Shown: positions 1-11,156, counted from the first letter of the stretch. The stretch: 64,000 nt of DNA from Pogonophryne albipinna (GCA_028583405.1 CM053246.1:8879867-8943866); one strand, 5' to 3'. Notes: generated by a model from the sequence alone, not told the origin. Numbers and translations are program-made.

Positions 1-90
1 CAACCTGCCACTAATGTTAAACCCCTTTACTATTTAATTAAACATATTCAATGTTTATTTATTGTAAAAGCAATTGGGCTATTTTAATCA

Positions 91-139
<49 letters not shown>
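91..139. repeat. (CT)n(CA)n compound microsatellite
   Basis: About 13 CT units run directly into about 11 CA units. Simple dinucleotide repeat; no coding role seen. Confidence 0.95.
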
Positions 140-227
140 TTCTCCGCCTCATTCTGTTTTCATTTACTTGTTCGTTATCTGACCAGCTTCAATCTTGTAG
201 GCTTCTCACCTCGTTTCTTGTAGCCCT

Positions 228-500
228 CTAAAGGGTTTTGGAGGTCGATGCCTCGGTGAACGTGAGTTGTTTGGCTTTCTTGTCCGCAGCAGCAGAAAGC
301 ATTTTCGAATGTTTGAATGAATCAAAGTGGGTCGTCACCGTGGATTTTCTCTTATGCTCCAACACACAGTTGCACGGGGTGCAGAATAGTTTCCCCCCAC
401 TTTCGTGCAAGACATCGGGGTACTGCTTTGCCCGGTCTTTAGCAGAAATGTTCGTCGGTAAATGAGATGGATTAGATTTTTTCTCTCGTGTGAGCCCCAC
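228..500 (-). CDS. CGGBP1/hAT-like BED-type zinc-finger reading frame
   Basis: Open frame of 90 residues. Its middle (about residues 28-65) strongly resembles the N-terminal finger of CGG triplet repeat-binding protein 1, a host protein derived from a hAT transposase: an LHESGGKLFCTPC stretch, then a basic segment and two histidines (C-x2-C ... H-x5-H, ending FDSFKH). Zinc-binding residues all appear present. The frame stops about 25 residues after the finger, far short of a full transposase and shorter than CGGBP1 (about 167 residues). The upstream DNA (to about 742) looks like the end of a transposon. I infer the first coding segment of a hAT-type element, or a truncated relative of the CGGBP1 family, rather than a host gene. 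No promoter or splice evidence was established. Confidence 0.55.
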   Translation of the reverse strand: MGLTREKKSNPSHLPTNISAKDRAKQYPDVLHESGGKLFCTPCNCVLEHKRKSTVTTHFDSFKHSKMLSAAADKKAKQLTFTEASTSKTL

Positions 501-589
501 ACGTTCACTCTACGGTGTTGTTTACCTTCTGTGATGCGCGAGCTGATGACGTCGCGTCATCGTCATCATCATCATCATCACTTCACGTC

Positions 590-742
590 AAGACGAGTTA
601 ACTTTTTTTTTCTCAACTTTGTGTGGAAAAATGCGGGGATTATGCGGCCTTTTGATAAATATGCAGCCTTTTAAAAATCTGCGCCATTTTGCTGATTATG
701 CGGTAAATTCTGCGATCGCAGTATCGCATTTTTCTGGAGGGT
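590..742 (-). mobile_element. Putative 5' end of a hAT-type element
   Basis: Read on the minus strand from 742, the sequence opens with CCCTCCAGAAAAATGCGA and then repeats TGCGATCGCA and GCGGC/GCGCC-type motifs before leading into the CGGBP1-like frame at 500-228. Layout (terminal block, short leader, BED finger) fits the 5' end of a hAT element. The partner terminal repeat was not found, so the far boundary is unknown. Confidence 0.35.
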
Positions 743-2847
743 CTATTATATCAACCGTATTGGTACAATGAGCGACATCTAGTGACGGATTTTGGAACAT
801 TGATTTGATTTTCTCATGGCAGTTAGACTCTAGAGACAAACCAGGGGACTATATTTTTATTTTGTATATGTGTCTGTCCATTTGGTGTAGTATTTGATCC
901 AATATTACATTTGGTTTATATATTAGTCACTTTCTTATGAAATGCCAGGTTTTATGCCTTGATTTGAACATTCAATCCTGAAAATAAAAAATCAACCAGA
1001 TTAATGTTTCTATAATCCTGACCTGACTAGAGTAGATAGTAAGTAAATCTGTATAGGAAGACGAGTTAAGGGATAGAGGAGAAAAGGTTATGGTATAATT
1101 ACAGAGCCTGTCCATTTATAAATTGAGGAAATCAATGTTAGTCTGTTAACCAAAGTTCAGCCATCTATCTATAAACTAAAGATCAGAGGAAAAGAACAGA
1201 ATGAGAGGGGTAAATCCAGAATAAAAATAAAGAAGCAAAGAGATTGTAGAGCAGTGAGAAGGAAAAAAGCTTGGTGTGTCAATTCATGACATTGCCAGTA
1301 TTTTTCGTTGTTGTGAGAAAAAAAATCGCACCCTCAGATTTTTTAACAGCCCCCTCAGTAATTTCATCCTGGAGCCGGGCCTGCTGGACATAATGTTGGT
1401 TGGACACAGCGGCACTTGCTTGGTTAGTGCTTAACAGACATGCTGTAACACTTGCTGCACCATGTCCATTGCACCATTTGTCTTCATTAAACAACGGGTC
1501 GAGGCAGATGACCTTCACTCTCATCGCTGGGGGGAAACGTTATGTTGTGTCTGTGTTTAGACCCCAGGCCTGTACGTTTATCTTTGTTATCTGGCTTGAC
1601 TAACCCTAACAACTGTGATCCTGCTAACGATTCCTACGACAGTAAACGAACAGTTTCAGAATCAGGCTATGTGCTTACTTACATTAAAAATGTTAAGGTG
1701 TGCAGCGAACCAATCACAAGCTTAGAAATGTAATAGTCAGAGGCATAATTTATACAAATGAAGACTAAACTATCATATGAGACAAATACTGTGTTTGTCC
1801 CACACATAATCCAGAAGAAAAGCAACACTGATAAATGCAGGACACATGGAGAGACAATACATTGTAAATTCATAAATTGACAAGTTTGTAATATCACTGC
1901 AAGTAGTCCTGAATATAATTACATGTGTGTATTGTATTGACATACTGTATTGCTTAGAGATGTTTGTCTTGTGAATTAAGAATATAAGACATTTAATTTA
2001 TCCTCAACTGAAAATATGACATGTATGACAATATTGTAGTCTTATTATTTCATTTGCAGCCTTAGCAGTGTGAAACAGACTAATGAGAAAATTACAAATA
2101 ATACAAAAAATTACATAATTCAAAGTGGTTAACAGTAACTTAGCATGGCAACCTACTCAAGAAACGGACACATGTAAATGAATATAAATGATATGAGAAG
2201 ATATGGAAAATGATAAATGCTGCAGGTCTTTGTCATGCACTTAAGAGTACAATTAACGGAAACCTAGGTTTTGTATATTTGTGTATCTGATAGTCTAGTA
2301 GTACATGTAAGTACATATAACACTTTAATTTAATGGAAAATAAAAAATATATTAACACTTATACATAAGCATGTTCATTTAGGTTCTTTAATATCTCTTA
2401 AAAAATACCAAAAGAGTAAAAAGATAACTTCTACACATTTCCTTCTCCACCGTGCTATTTCAATGTCAAACCGCTGCCTGTTGCTACTTGTGTCTCCTTG
2501 ACGTAATCCTTTCACGGTGGGAAATTGTAATTTCGGACTTCTTCTGCATGAAGCATATTATTAGCATTTTTAGAAACCATGGACATGTCTCAAGTTTTAG
2601 AGAGATCAGTCATGACAGAAATGAATCTAAGCCAGTTTGATGTAAAGAGAGAGTGGTTAGTATCCCTGATAGCTCTCCTCTGCTTCATGGTAACCTCCGT
2701 GAAAATGTCCGAGGGCCCAAGGGTCCACAAGAAATGGAAGACGGAGGTACTTGATTTTGTTCTCCAGTTAGCTGTAGAGGGCGAATAGAGGAGGAAGGAT
2801 AATTGAAGGAGGTTCAATAGATGCTGATCCAGATCCCCCAGAGGGCC
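743..2847. other. AT-rich stretch with nothing recognised
   Basis: No reading frame with family resemblance, no inverted-repeat pair and no long tandem repeat was seen. Short frames here are chance-sized. Confidence 0.5.
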
Positions 2848-2867
2848 GGGGGGGGGGGGGGGGGGGG
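2848..2867 (+). repeat. Uninterrupted run of 20 G
   Basis: A pure 20-base guanine tract preceded by GGGCC. Such tracts can form G-quadruplexes and are length-unstable. It also produces a false proline run in a minus-strand frame. Confidence 0.9.
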
Positions 2868-3440
2868 TAGGCTTCATGCTGGACAGAGAATTAGACGGAG
2901 GATTTGCTGCAGGCCTCCGCTCCTCTAACCCAGTCTTCACTCATCATGCTCTTGAGACAGGCAGGCTCACTTTCTAACACCACTGTAATACTCATTATTA
3001 GTCGAGAGTACTACCAAGCAGAGGGACTTAAGGTTCTAACAGTTCAGTAAAGAACAAAAAAGTCATGGTATTAACATTTCATTTTGTGTTAGAAATCTAT
3101 CCGTGCAAACTTCATGCCATAAAGAATAACGTTAATTAAGAATGGCTTAAGGTGTCGGACAACCCCGATCACTTTCATTCAAAATCAATATGCATTATAT
3201 TAAGCTTTTCAGAAAATGTCTTACATAAGAGCTGATTTTTGTTATAACACTTATAATAAATCTGATAAAAACTTTGGCTTCACCCAAGTAGTAACCAACC
3301 CCTTTCCACTCTCAAATAATAATTATATTCACATTCAAATGGGAAAACTATATGCAGCATATTTTATTCAACATAAGGAGGGCTGCAGGGAAGAAACAAA
3401 CAAGGAAATATATATAACATGAGTGGACGATAACACCATT
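2868..3440. other. Nothing recognised
   Basis: AT-rich DNA without a supported gene or repeat pair. Confidence 0.45.
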
Positions 3441-3633
3441 TTCAGTTTCATATTTGTATTTTGTTCCTCTACTGTCCCATGTTTACATGCTTTAATGTTC
3501 AAAATGGTGGGAGAGAAACTCCCTCTGGAGGGGCATTTGGGAGTTTAGCCTTTGCAGACCATTTACATGAAAAAATACCTACATAACACACTACAGGAAA
3601 GTAAAAACCCCAAAACAGCATACTAGAGCCGCT
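3441..3633 (-). mobile_element. TTAA-flanked MITE fragment (family also at 30.3 and 40.8 kb)
   Basis: Read on the minus strand from a TTAA at 3634-3637, the sequence gives AGCGGCTCTAGTATGC, then GTTTTGGGGTTTTTAC, then GTCTGCAAAGGCTAAACTCC. The same order of blocks occurs on the plus strand at 40848 and, decayed, at 30341. TTAA targets are used by piggyBac and Kolobok transposases; which one moved this family is not decided here. Only one end is clear. Confidence 0.6.
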
Positions 3634-3696
3634 TTAATATACTGTATGCATTCCTTAATTTGTACAGCTACTGACCAAGCCCCTAGAGGACCATTA

Positions 3697-4463
3697 CCCC
3701 TTGTTTCCACTGGGTCCGTCTGCGGCGCGTTACGGGCGCGTTGCGGCTGCGCCGCGGCGTCCGCAAGGATCGCGGCCACTCTAGTCAATGGGTGCTATTC
3801 CACCAGACGCGCCGCGTTACGGCTCAGAAGCGTCCTAGAAGCGTCTCGCCGCTGGGCTCCGCTCGAAATAGGATTGAAGTCTATTTTTCGACGCGACGCA
3901 GCCGTAAGGTAATGTCGGGCAGGAAGTGGAACGGTGACAGCATCCGGCCCACCCCCCAAAACCGGTTCCTTCTCCTCCCCCCATCCCTCCTCAGTCTTTC
4001 CAGTAGGAGAATAAAGGCCAGCGTTCTCCTTCGGTTTACAGGCACTGTGTGTAAATTATATAGAATAATTATGATGATGAATGCATTTTTTTTACCACTA
4101 AAATACAGCAACCCATCTTTGATTCATGTTGTTTTTAACTGGACTATTACAATTATTATTAATTATGTCTGCAGTCTACAACACAACTAAATAGGAAATA
4201 ACAACAATAAACACGATTTAAACGGACACAAAAATAAACAATTTAACTACGTAGCCTACTTACTTTCTTGTAGAAGTACAAATGTCCAGGAAATATGCCC
4301 AAATCAACAAGAACTGCGAGCCGGCATGCACGACGCTCCGCTTCCGTAATGCTTCTGAAACGCTCGTGAAACGCGCCCGGTAGGGTATGACGCCGGAGGA
4401 GGCCGGACCAAAACCGCGGCGCAGCCGTAACGCGCTGCAGACGGACCCGGTGGAAACTAGGGG
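3697..4463. mobile_element. GC-rich non-autonomous DNA element with long inverted ends
   Basis: The left end reads CCCCTTGTTTCCACTGGGTC then CGTCTGCGGCGCGTTACGG. The right end, reverse-complemented, reads CCCCTAGTTTCCACCGGGTC then CGTCTGCAGCGCGTTACGG. Similarity continues for at least 45 bp, with further GCGCCGCGG, GAAGCGT and CGCTC blocks inside each arm. The interior is AT-rich and non-coding. Flanking triplets TTA and TCA could be a decayed 3-bp target duplication of PIF/Harbinger type, but that is weak. High CpG content of the arms contrasts sharply with the surroundings. Confidence 0.75.
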
Positions 4464-4848
4464 TCAGTCTTCCAAGGTAATTTAGCCATGGCTCATTGTG
4501 AATATGATCTAGACACAGATTATTTTTGTGACAATGTTTGAGGAATACTCTGGGTTTACAGATACAATAATGTAGAACATTTGTAATGAAAAAAACAAAC
4601 AATTTTGTATTCTGGTGTTCAGAATGTTATGCCAAACCGCAGTAACTCCCTGGAGTGTTTGGTTGCCTGGCTGCAAGCACTTTGCAACAACTGTTAATTA
4701 TATTTCTCACACTACACTTTTTGGACAAATTAAAGAAGAGAGATATAACATGTTAGGTAATGACGTTAGGAGGTGCTAGTAGGTAGATATTATCACTCAG
4801 CTACAAACAGTGCTAGCTGTTCCTCCCATTTATAGTCTGTGTGCAGAG
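4464..4848. other. Nothing recognised
   Basis: AT-rich spacer between two elements; no supported feature. Confidence 0.45.
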
Positions 4849-4853
4849 CTAGC

Positions 4854-5300
4854 CCAACCCTGTCTCCTAAAAATTACGTTCCCACAGAACTAAACTGCAT
4901 TCTCAATTACGTTTAGCAAGAAACTTATTTTCTCCCACGTTACGTTCGTTATGAACGTATCTCAAATACGTTTATTTTCTACATATCTTCTAGAAACATA
5001 TTTTCTCCCACGTTACGTTCGTTATGAACGTATCTTAAATACGTTTATTTTCTACATATCTTTGCCATTTATTGTCTTGCTTATAATAATGATAATAGTC
5101 ATTTATAAATATCATTTTAGAGCACACATTTGAAATCAGTAGGCGAGGCTGTAATTTCGCCAGCTGTTACTCTCATGAGCGAGGCAGAAGATAATAGTTT
5201 TTAACATGCCAAAAAGCTGCTGTGTCGTTTATTGCACCTCAAACATTAAAACAAATCCAGAGTTACGTGTTTCTGTACTTCCTCTAAGAAGAAAGGACAG
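4854..5300 (+). repeat. Left inverted arm of copy A
   Basis: Contains two tandem copies of a roughly 73-bp subunit (offset between 4927 and 5000) rich in ACGTTACGTTC and GAACGTATCT motifs, then ATTTATAAATATCA and the CTCATGAGCGAGGCAGAA block. Nearly identical, inverted, to 7987-8432. Confidence 0.9.
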
Positions 5301-5389
5301 TAACAGAAGATCTCTGTGACGCCAGATGTGGTGTTGTTAATGCGATATGATATCCGAAAAACATTTCAGTTTAGGATGGCCGGAGACAC

Positions 5390-7520
5390 TACACTACCCA
5401 TAATCCCCAGCTATCGTTTGGGACTACAGTCCCGTTGACAAACCCCGCCGTGATTAATCTTCAACCTCTGGGATTGGATGTTGGAGTGGCAGTTCGCCAA
5501 GGTTACGCCGAGCGTCAAGCTCTTTGAAATGGAACGAAACCACAGCAGACTATTCAAAACTGGACTCGAACGCCCCCCCCAGAAATACACATGCTGGCTA
5601 TTGTGTTTCGTAACATGTTCTCTATCGCACGTCTCTACTGGGAATTGTAGTTTTAAAAGACGTTTTCGTTTTTCCAAAAATTAGAAGTTGACAGTATTAA
5701 ACTGTGTACAGCCCTGGAGGTTTAGGCGATAGGAAACACATTGGTGTGTTCACATTTAAAACATATAATTAATAAATGGGTGAAAATTGCTTGTGTCCAT
5801 AATGCGCAGCATTAATATATACCCACATGACAGCTCATTGTTACTTTGTAATTCTACTCCACTACAATTCAGAGGTTAACCTGGTATTTTTACTCCACTA
5901 CATTTATTTGAGTTACTTTGCAGATTCTGATTAATGATGTGAAATATAAACAACCCTTAAAGCAGACTTTAGTTACACCTGAGTAAAATTCAGGGAAAGG
6001 TGATTGTCAAGTGCCAAAAATCAGGCGAGATATTTGATAGTGGGTGCTTGAGACATTCATCTGCAGAGCTCTATAAAGTATATTAATTACTCGTTATTCT
6101 CTACTAATAGTTAATTAAAAACTGTATATAATTGCTATTTTGCACATCCCTTTCAAGATTTTCTAAGGTTTATTGACATATCATATACACAATTACGGTG
6201 TAGTTATGCAATGAATGAAAAACTTGGGTCACAGGTTCCTCAACAGTGCATTACAAGACATCTATCAATATGTGTGTATACCTCCACCATTAAACTGTCA
6301 TTCTGCACATTTCTTATACTATCTACATACATAAGAGTATAATTAATGTGTATACTATCAGTTAAAATAAGTGCTTCAACATAGTTAACATTGCAGGAAA
6401 GCAATACATTAGAGGTTAAGTACTTTGTCAGGCTTAATATTTATCTGTAGATAGATACCCCCAAAGCTTTTTCTTATTTGAAAGAAGACCTTAACCTAAA
6501 GTATTCTTTAACATGTTAATAAAGGTTAATTAGTTTGTCTGTTTTGCACATCCTCCTATTAATATCTTTGTACATCGTGCACTAAACTGTTTTATTGTAG
6601 AGATCACTTACAGTATCTTCTTGATTTTTTATATTCTATATTTCTATCATTGACCTTCTACTTTCCCCCTATGAAAGTATGTACTCTTAATATTTTTTTC
6701 ATCAAATAACATTATTGAACAAAAATAACATTATTCAACAAAAATAATTCAATAACGTGCTTTAACCACTAGGCGGTGCACACAAGGTACACACAGCATA
6801 CTAATAATAACTATGTATTATTAGTGTAGGACACTTATGTATGTATAACATCTGAAGATGTGTAGTTTTATTCATGTTTTTACATAATTTTACAGGATAT
6901 TGCTGTACTATTTCTCATGCTTTACTTCTACACATTAATATCTGATTTGTAAAACATCACAGAAAGCCATATCCGTCATTTAATGGTAAGCTATTGAAAT
7001 TGTGATTCCATAGATGTGTCTCCCATCACCCAAATCCCCTGACTATTCTCTCAACTCAGTATTTACATTCTTATATTCAAAGAAAATCAGTAATATCTTT
7101 AAAAACTACAAGTCCTTTTCTATCAGCTGTGCACCGTTATGGTGTAAATGTAACCTATCTACCAATTGGATCAAATATAAAAGTCAGCCAAATTAGTATT
7201 GATACTGCAAGGAGACGTATTTTGTGAAAAGAAATGCAAGGTGTTGTTTAATTGTTGATGTATTTATGATCCACGTCACATATTCAGTTTTGGCGGCAGT
7301 TCTCCTGTTTGTCAAAGGTCTTCTCATCAGGGCTCTATAAATAAAGAACTACAGCAGATCTGTAATATTTAATGCAGCCGAACCGTGTATTACAATGCTG
7401 TTATGTGATGACTTCCAAAGAGAAAAGCAAGAACACTCGGAATAAAGTATTATTATTATTTTTTATTTTTTTCGGATATCATATCGCATTAACATCATAT
7501 CCCAACATGCATTGCGGCTA
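5390..7520 (+). repeat. AT-rich core shared with the element at 59-61 kb
   Basis: Blocks in order, such as TAGCAGGGGATTCTGGGTAG-like, GTGACGCTCAGCG-like, TACTCCACTACATTTA, CTTAACCTAAAGTATTC, ACCACTAGGCGGTGC and CATATTCAGTTTTGGCGG, occur in the reverse order and orientation between 61.1 and 59.3 kb. The TACTCCACTACATTTA...GAGTTACTTTGCAGATTC portion (5860-5945) itself looks like a fragment of a Tol2-type hAT element. No coding frame supported. Confidence 0.75.
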
Positions 7521-7986
7521 AACATCCAATCAACGAGCTTCAAGCTGAGGATCTTGGGTAATCTGTTCAGTGGGTTTGTGTGTATCCTCAAAATGTCCCT
7601 TATAGGCCTACGTCTGTTTCCGGTGACTTTATTCACGGCTAAAAAGCATGCTAAAAAGCCCAAGATTATAGAATTAAACGAATAAATAAAAACAAGGATA
7701 ATTGTGTGTTATTGTTGAGTAAATAAGGCAAAAAAGATTTTCAAAAATACAGATTTCAGTATTTTGAGGCTCTAAGCCCCATTTCTTTTCCTCACAGACG
7801 GGAAAAAAAGTCCGACATTATACGATTTAAAATAAAAACATAAAACACTGGCATGTAATTTACGTTAGAATAAATAGAATGGTTTTGAATAATAGATGAG
7901 AGTAAAATCTACGTCACTTTACAGCCCCGCCCACTTTTGGGGAAACCAACTCTGTCATTTGAACGGCGATCAAGCCTGAAGCCAAA

Positions 7987-8432
7987 CTGTCCTTTCTTCT
8001 TAGAGGAAGCACAGAAACACGTAACTCTGGATTTGTTTTAATGTTTGAGGTGCAATAAACGACACAGCAGCTTTTTGGCATGTTAAAACTATTATTTTCT
8101 GCCTCGCGCATGAGAGTAACAGCTGGAGAAATTACAGCCTCGCCTACTGATTTCAAATGTGTGCTCTAAAATGATATTTATAAATGACTATTATCATTAT
8201 TATAAGCAAGACAATAAATGGCAAAGATATGTAGAAAATAAACGTATTTAAGATACGTTCATAAGAAACGTAACGTGGGAGAAAATATGCTTCTAGAAGA
8301 TATGTAGAAAATAAACGTATTTGAGATACGTTCATAACGAACGTAACGTAGGAGAAAATACGTTTCTAGCTAAACGTAATTGAGAATGCAGTTTAGTTCT
8401 GTGGGAACGTAATTATTAGGAGACAGGGTTGG
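7987..8432 (-). repeat. Right inverted arm of copy A
   Basis: Reverse complement of the left arm with only scattered substitutions. Inward of 7987 the sequence differs from the left side, so the arm boundary is sharp. Confidence 0.9.
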
Positions 8433-8607
8433 CTAGCCAGAGTTAACCTGAAATACTATGATTGTATTTCCCCATTGACAAATTCATTTTCTAAGTATGT
8501 TAATGGCAGATTAAGCATTTTAGAAAGTCTGAATTGTACCAGACAGAATCTCAACACTGGATAAATCATGTGAGTCAAACAACAATGTATCTACAAGAAT
8601 TTGTGAT

Positions 8608-8790
8608 CCAATCCAACTTTATTTATAAAGCACTTTAAAACCTCCAGACCACAGTGCTGTACAGAGAGATACATAAAATATAAAATCACACAGCTCAGCT
8701 CACCAAACATAAAAATAAGTATAACATCACATAAAAGATACGAACACAAAACAAACCAGAATAAACGTAACAATTACTAAAAGGGGATTA
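8608..8790 (-). mobile_element. L2-like LINE 3' end fragment
   Basis: TTTATTTATAAAGCACTTTAAAA followed by a stretch with AGTGCTGTACAGAGAG resembles, antisense, the 3' untranslated end of fish L2-type LINEs (compare 52081-52160: TTTATTTATATAGCACTTTTCA and AAGTGCTTTACAA). Too short to hold coding sequence. Confidence 0.45.
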
Positions 8791-9144
8791 GGGGCTCCGT
8801 ACCTTTTACATTGTGCCTTGATGCAGAACGTTCAAACATGTGGTAAACATTGTGAAAGGGTCAACGGCAACAAGGCAACAAATGTACTTGTTTAGGATTA
8901 GAAAAAGCTACTTCTGTAACATCCTGTGACTTAGTAACTAACGAAGCATCACGTGTCAAGTGACTAAAAGTTGTTGGTAAAAATGAAAAGGCAACAGTTG
9001 GTTTCACTGAGGGAAAGTCAGACTAAACTAGTCAGTTGTTCAATTCCAAGTCCCTGCAGTCAATAAGTCACAGGATCCTTGGGCATGACTTTACCCTAGG
9101 AATAAATATGTTGCAGTGTTTTCAGGGAGCTTTAGTGTGTGTGT
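8791..9144. other. Nothing recognised
   Basis: No supported feature between the LINE tail and the tRNA-like block. Confidence 0.4.
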
Positions 9145-9207
9145 GCTGTGGCTCAGCTGGAAAGCAGTTGACTCATGACCGCAGGGTCCCTGGTTCAACG
9201 ACTGAAC
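9145..9207 (+). mobile_element. tRNA-derived SINE head (A and B box)
   Basis: A pol III A-box-like TGGCTCAGCTGG (9149-9160) lies about 30 bases before a B-box-like GGTTCAACGACT (9192-9203), with GTTGACTCATGACCGCAGGG between, giving tRNA-like arm spacing. The stems are degraded and no CCA or clear SINE tail was found, so this is a tRNA-derived repeat rather than a functional tRNA gene. Confidence 0.5.
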
Positions 9208-9689
9208 AATACGTCTTTTTTGTTGTTTATAAAAGCTACAGCTAAATGAGATAATGTAGTTAATAAATGTATTCTTTGATATGGTTTAGCCTGTCTCAGG
9301 CTACAACATGGTTAAGTTTACGAATATTATTAGGAATACAAATCCCTCTTTGCAATGTTTACCAGCCTCCTTAGGCTTTTCAATCACAATCATTCAACTG
9401 GAATAAATACAATATTGTTAACATGAAAATATGATTTTATGTTCGTTGTTTAGAGTTATTCTAAGGCTTTACTCATTGGAAACTCGGTATGAGATACAGC
9501 ACACTGTTGAGATGTCCAATCTGCCTGTTTTACACACTTTGACCAACAGGGGGGTGTGTGTTCAAATGAAGCCCATGATGAAGCCTCATGAGATGAACCC
9601 TTTTGCGAACCAATTGGCAGGAAAGCAGGAAAGCTTCAAAGCTTCATAAGGCTTCATCTCACCATCACTACCACCACCCCTCCATCACA
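9208..9689. other. Nothing recognised
   Basis: No supported gene. A short GCTTCAAAGCTTCATAAGGC repetition near 9630-9655 is the only local structure seen. Confidence 0.4.
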
Positions 9690-9912
9690 AGACTGGGGAA
9701 TTTAAACAAGAGGTAACTGGGCACAGGTGGAAACAATCAGGGGCAGGGCTGAAGCTGATGAGAGCAGGAGACACACACAAGGGTAGGGAGTCAAGGAACC
9801 TGGAATGAAACATAACAGGTGAGTGTCAAAACAAAACAGGAAGTGGGAGACAATACAAAAATTGACTAAATAAAAACATGAAACATGACTAGACTCAACA
9901 CTTTTGACGGGA
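9690..9912 (-). mobile_element. Degenerate gypsy-type LTR fragment
   Basis: On the minus strand this runs from TGTCCCGTC to a segment with CACTCACCTGTTATG, GATTGTTTCCACCTGTGCCC and TGTTTAAATTCCCC. The same vocabulary (CACCTG blocks, TTTAAAT promoter-like box, order of blocks) is found in the LTRs at 35726-36107 and 61290-61639. Ends are not defined and there is no target duplication. Confidence 0.45.
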
Positions 9913-10994
9913 CACAACAGGGACATCATATTGATTACATTAATAATTCAACTTTTCTCCATCAATATCTGCTATGGCATAAATTCCTCAATGAACCTAT
10001 TCATCCATCCCACATCCATATTTTCTATTTGCACCTAAGAAATGCAGTTTATTTTCTTGATTGTGAATAGGAAATATGTACATATGCCAGTAAATATGCA
10101 TGTTTAGTGCTTACACAAGTACAAAGTAAATCACATCTGTTTATTTCCGTGTAATAAGGCTGAAAAACAGTCCTGGCATTCCTTGTAGATTTCACGCAAG
10201 GCTTTGTAATTGTGTTCCGTTGCGGTTCTGCATCAAGAGATCTTTAAAGAATAATTCAATCATATTAAGACACACCAGAGTCTTTATAACACACTATTGA
10301 CAATTTAAGTTACGGTAGATTATCCATGGTTTTATAGTGCGAGGCAGGCTTCTTTCAGCGAAAATGGGCCCTTATTTTTTCTGTCATCGTGGGTAGCAAT
10401 GAAAATAAAGCACCCACTGTTGCGATAAACCTCCAAAATCAATCAGGTTCATTTAATGGTTCATGCAATCTTTATTGAATCCTGTTATGAGACTGCTCTG
10501 TTTTATCAAATGAAATAAAATCATGTTAAGCTGCAGAATGCTTCGAAAATGTTTCCAAGATATTTTTTTATGATTTGTTGAGTTTTTTATGATAAGCTAG
10601 AGGAGTAATACCATATAAAAAACAATATTATAAAACATTATTAGAGATTATTACACTGCAATTCTGATTGGTCAATTTGGACATTTTAGAGATTGTTAAC
10701 TATTGCCAACAAACCGCTGCTAAGGATAACAGACCATTGCTTAGGAGGATCAAGGGACTATGCGCAGTCGTATTAATCCGCAGAAAGAAGTGCAGCAAAT
10801 TAACTTTAGCTATGGACAACAAACATACGTTTTCTCTATCAGAAAACACCATGAAATACTTTTTGAATACACATTTTTATATCTGTGGAGGTCACAAAAC
10901 GTTTGATTCATGATGGTTAAACTATCCCCAGTAAAGAAAAGAAAAAGAGAAGAAGAGAAGTAAATAAGGTTAAGATAAAGAGCGCTGGATGTAA
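9913..10994. other. Nothing recognised
   Basis: AT-rich DNA with no repeat pair or coding resemblance. Confidence 0.45.
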
Positions 10995-11156
10995 ACCAGC
11001 AGAAGAAGACAGGAAGTAAACACTAACGGGAACAGCAGAAGAAGACAGACAGGAAGTAAACACTAAAGGGAACAGCAGAAGAAGACAGACAGGAAGTCAA
11101 CACTAACAGGAACAGCAGAAGAAGACAGACAGGAAGTAAACACTAACAGGAACAGG
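10995..11156 (+). repeat. 40-bp tandem repeat, about four copies
   Basis: Units begin AACAGCAGAAGAAGACAGAC and continue AGGAAGTAAACACTAA. Full units start at 11031, 11071 and 11111; the first (from 10995) lacks a 4-base AGAC, and a partial fifth follows. Minisatellite, purine-rich on the plus strand. Confidence 0.9.

Larger units (their letters stand above)
4854..8432. mobile_element. 3.6-kb non-coding transposon, copy A, with 447-bp inverted arms
   Basis: The first bases, CCAACCCTGTCTCCTAA, are matched in reverse complement at 8432. The two arms are near-identical for about 447 bp (4854-5300 and 7987-8432). The element is flanked on both sides by CTAGC (4849-4853 and 8433-8437), a likely 5-bp target duplication. 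No transposase frame was found in the roughly 2.7-kb interior, so it is non-autonomous. Its core (about 5390-7520) recurs inverted at 59.3-61.1 kb. The superfamily is not assigned. Confidence 0.8.

Noticed and set aside
2590..2940. 116-codon minus frame with a proline run
   Set aside because: The proline run is the G20 tract; no family resemblance elsewhere in the frame.
9145..9207. Functional tRNA gene
   Set aside because: Acceptor and anticodon stems do not pair properly; only the promoter boxes are preserved.
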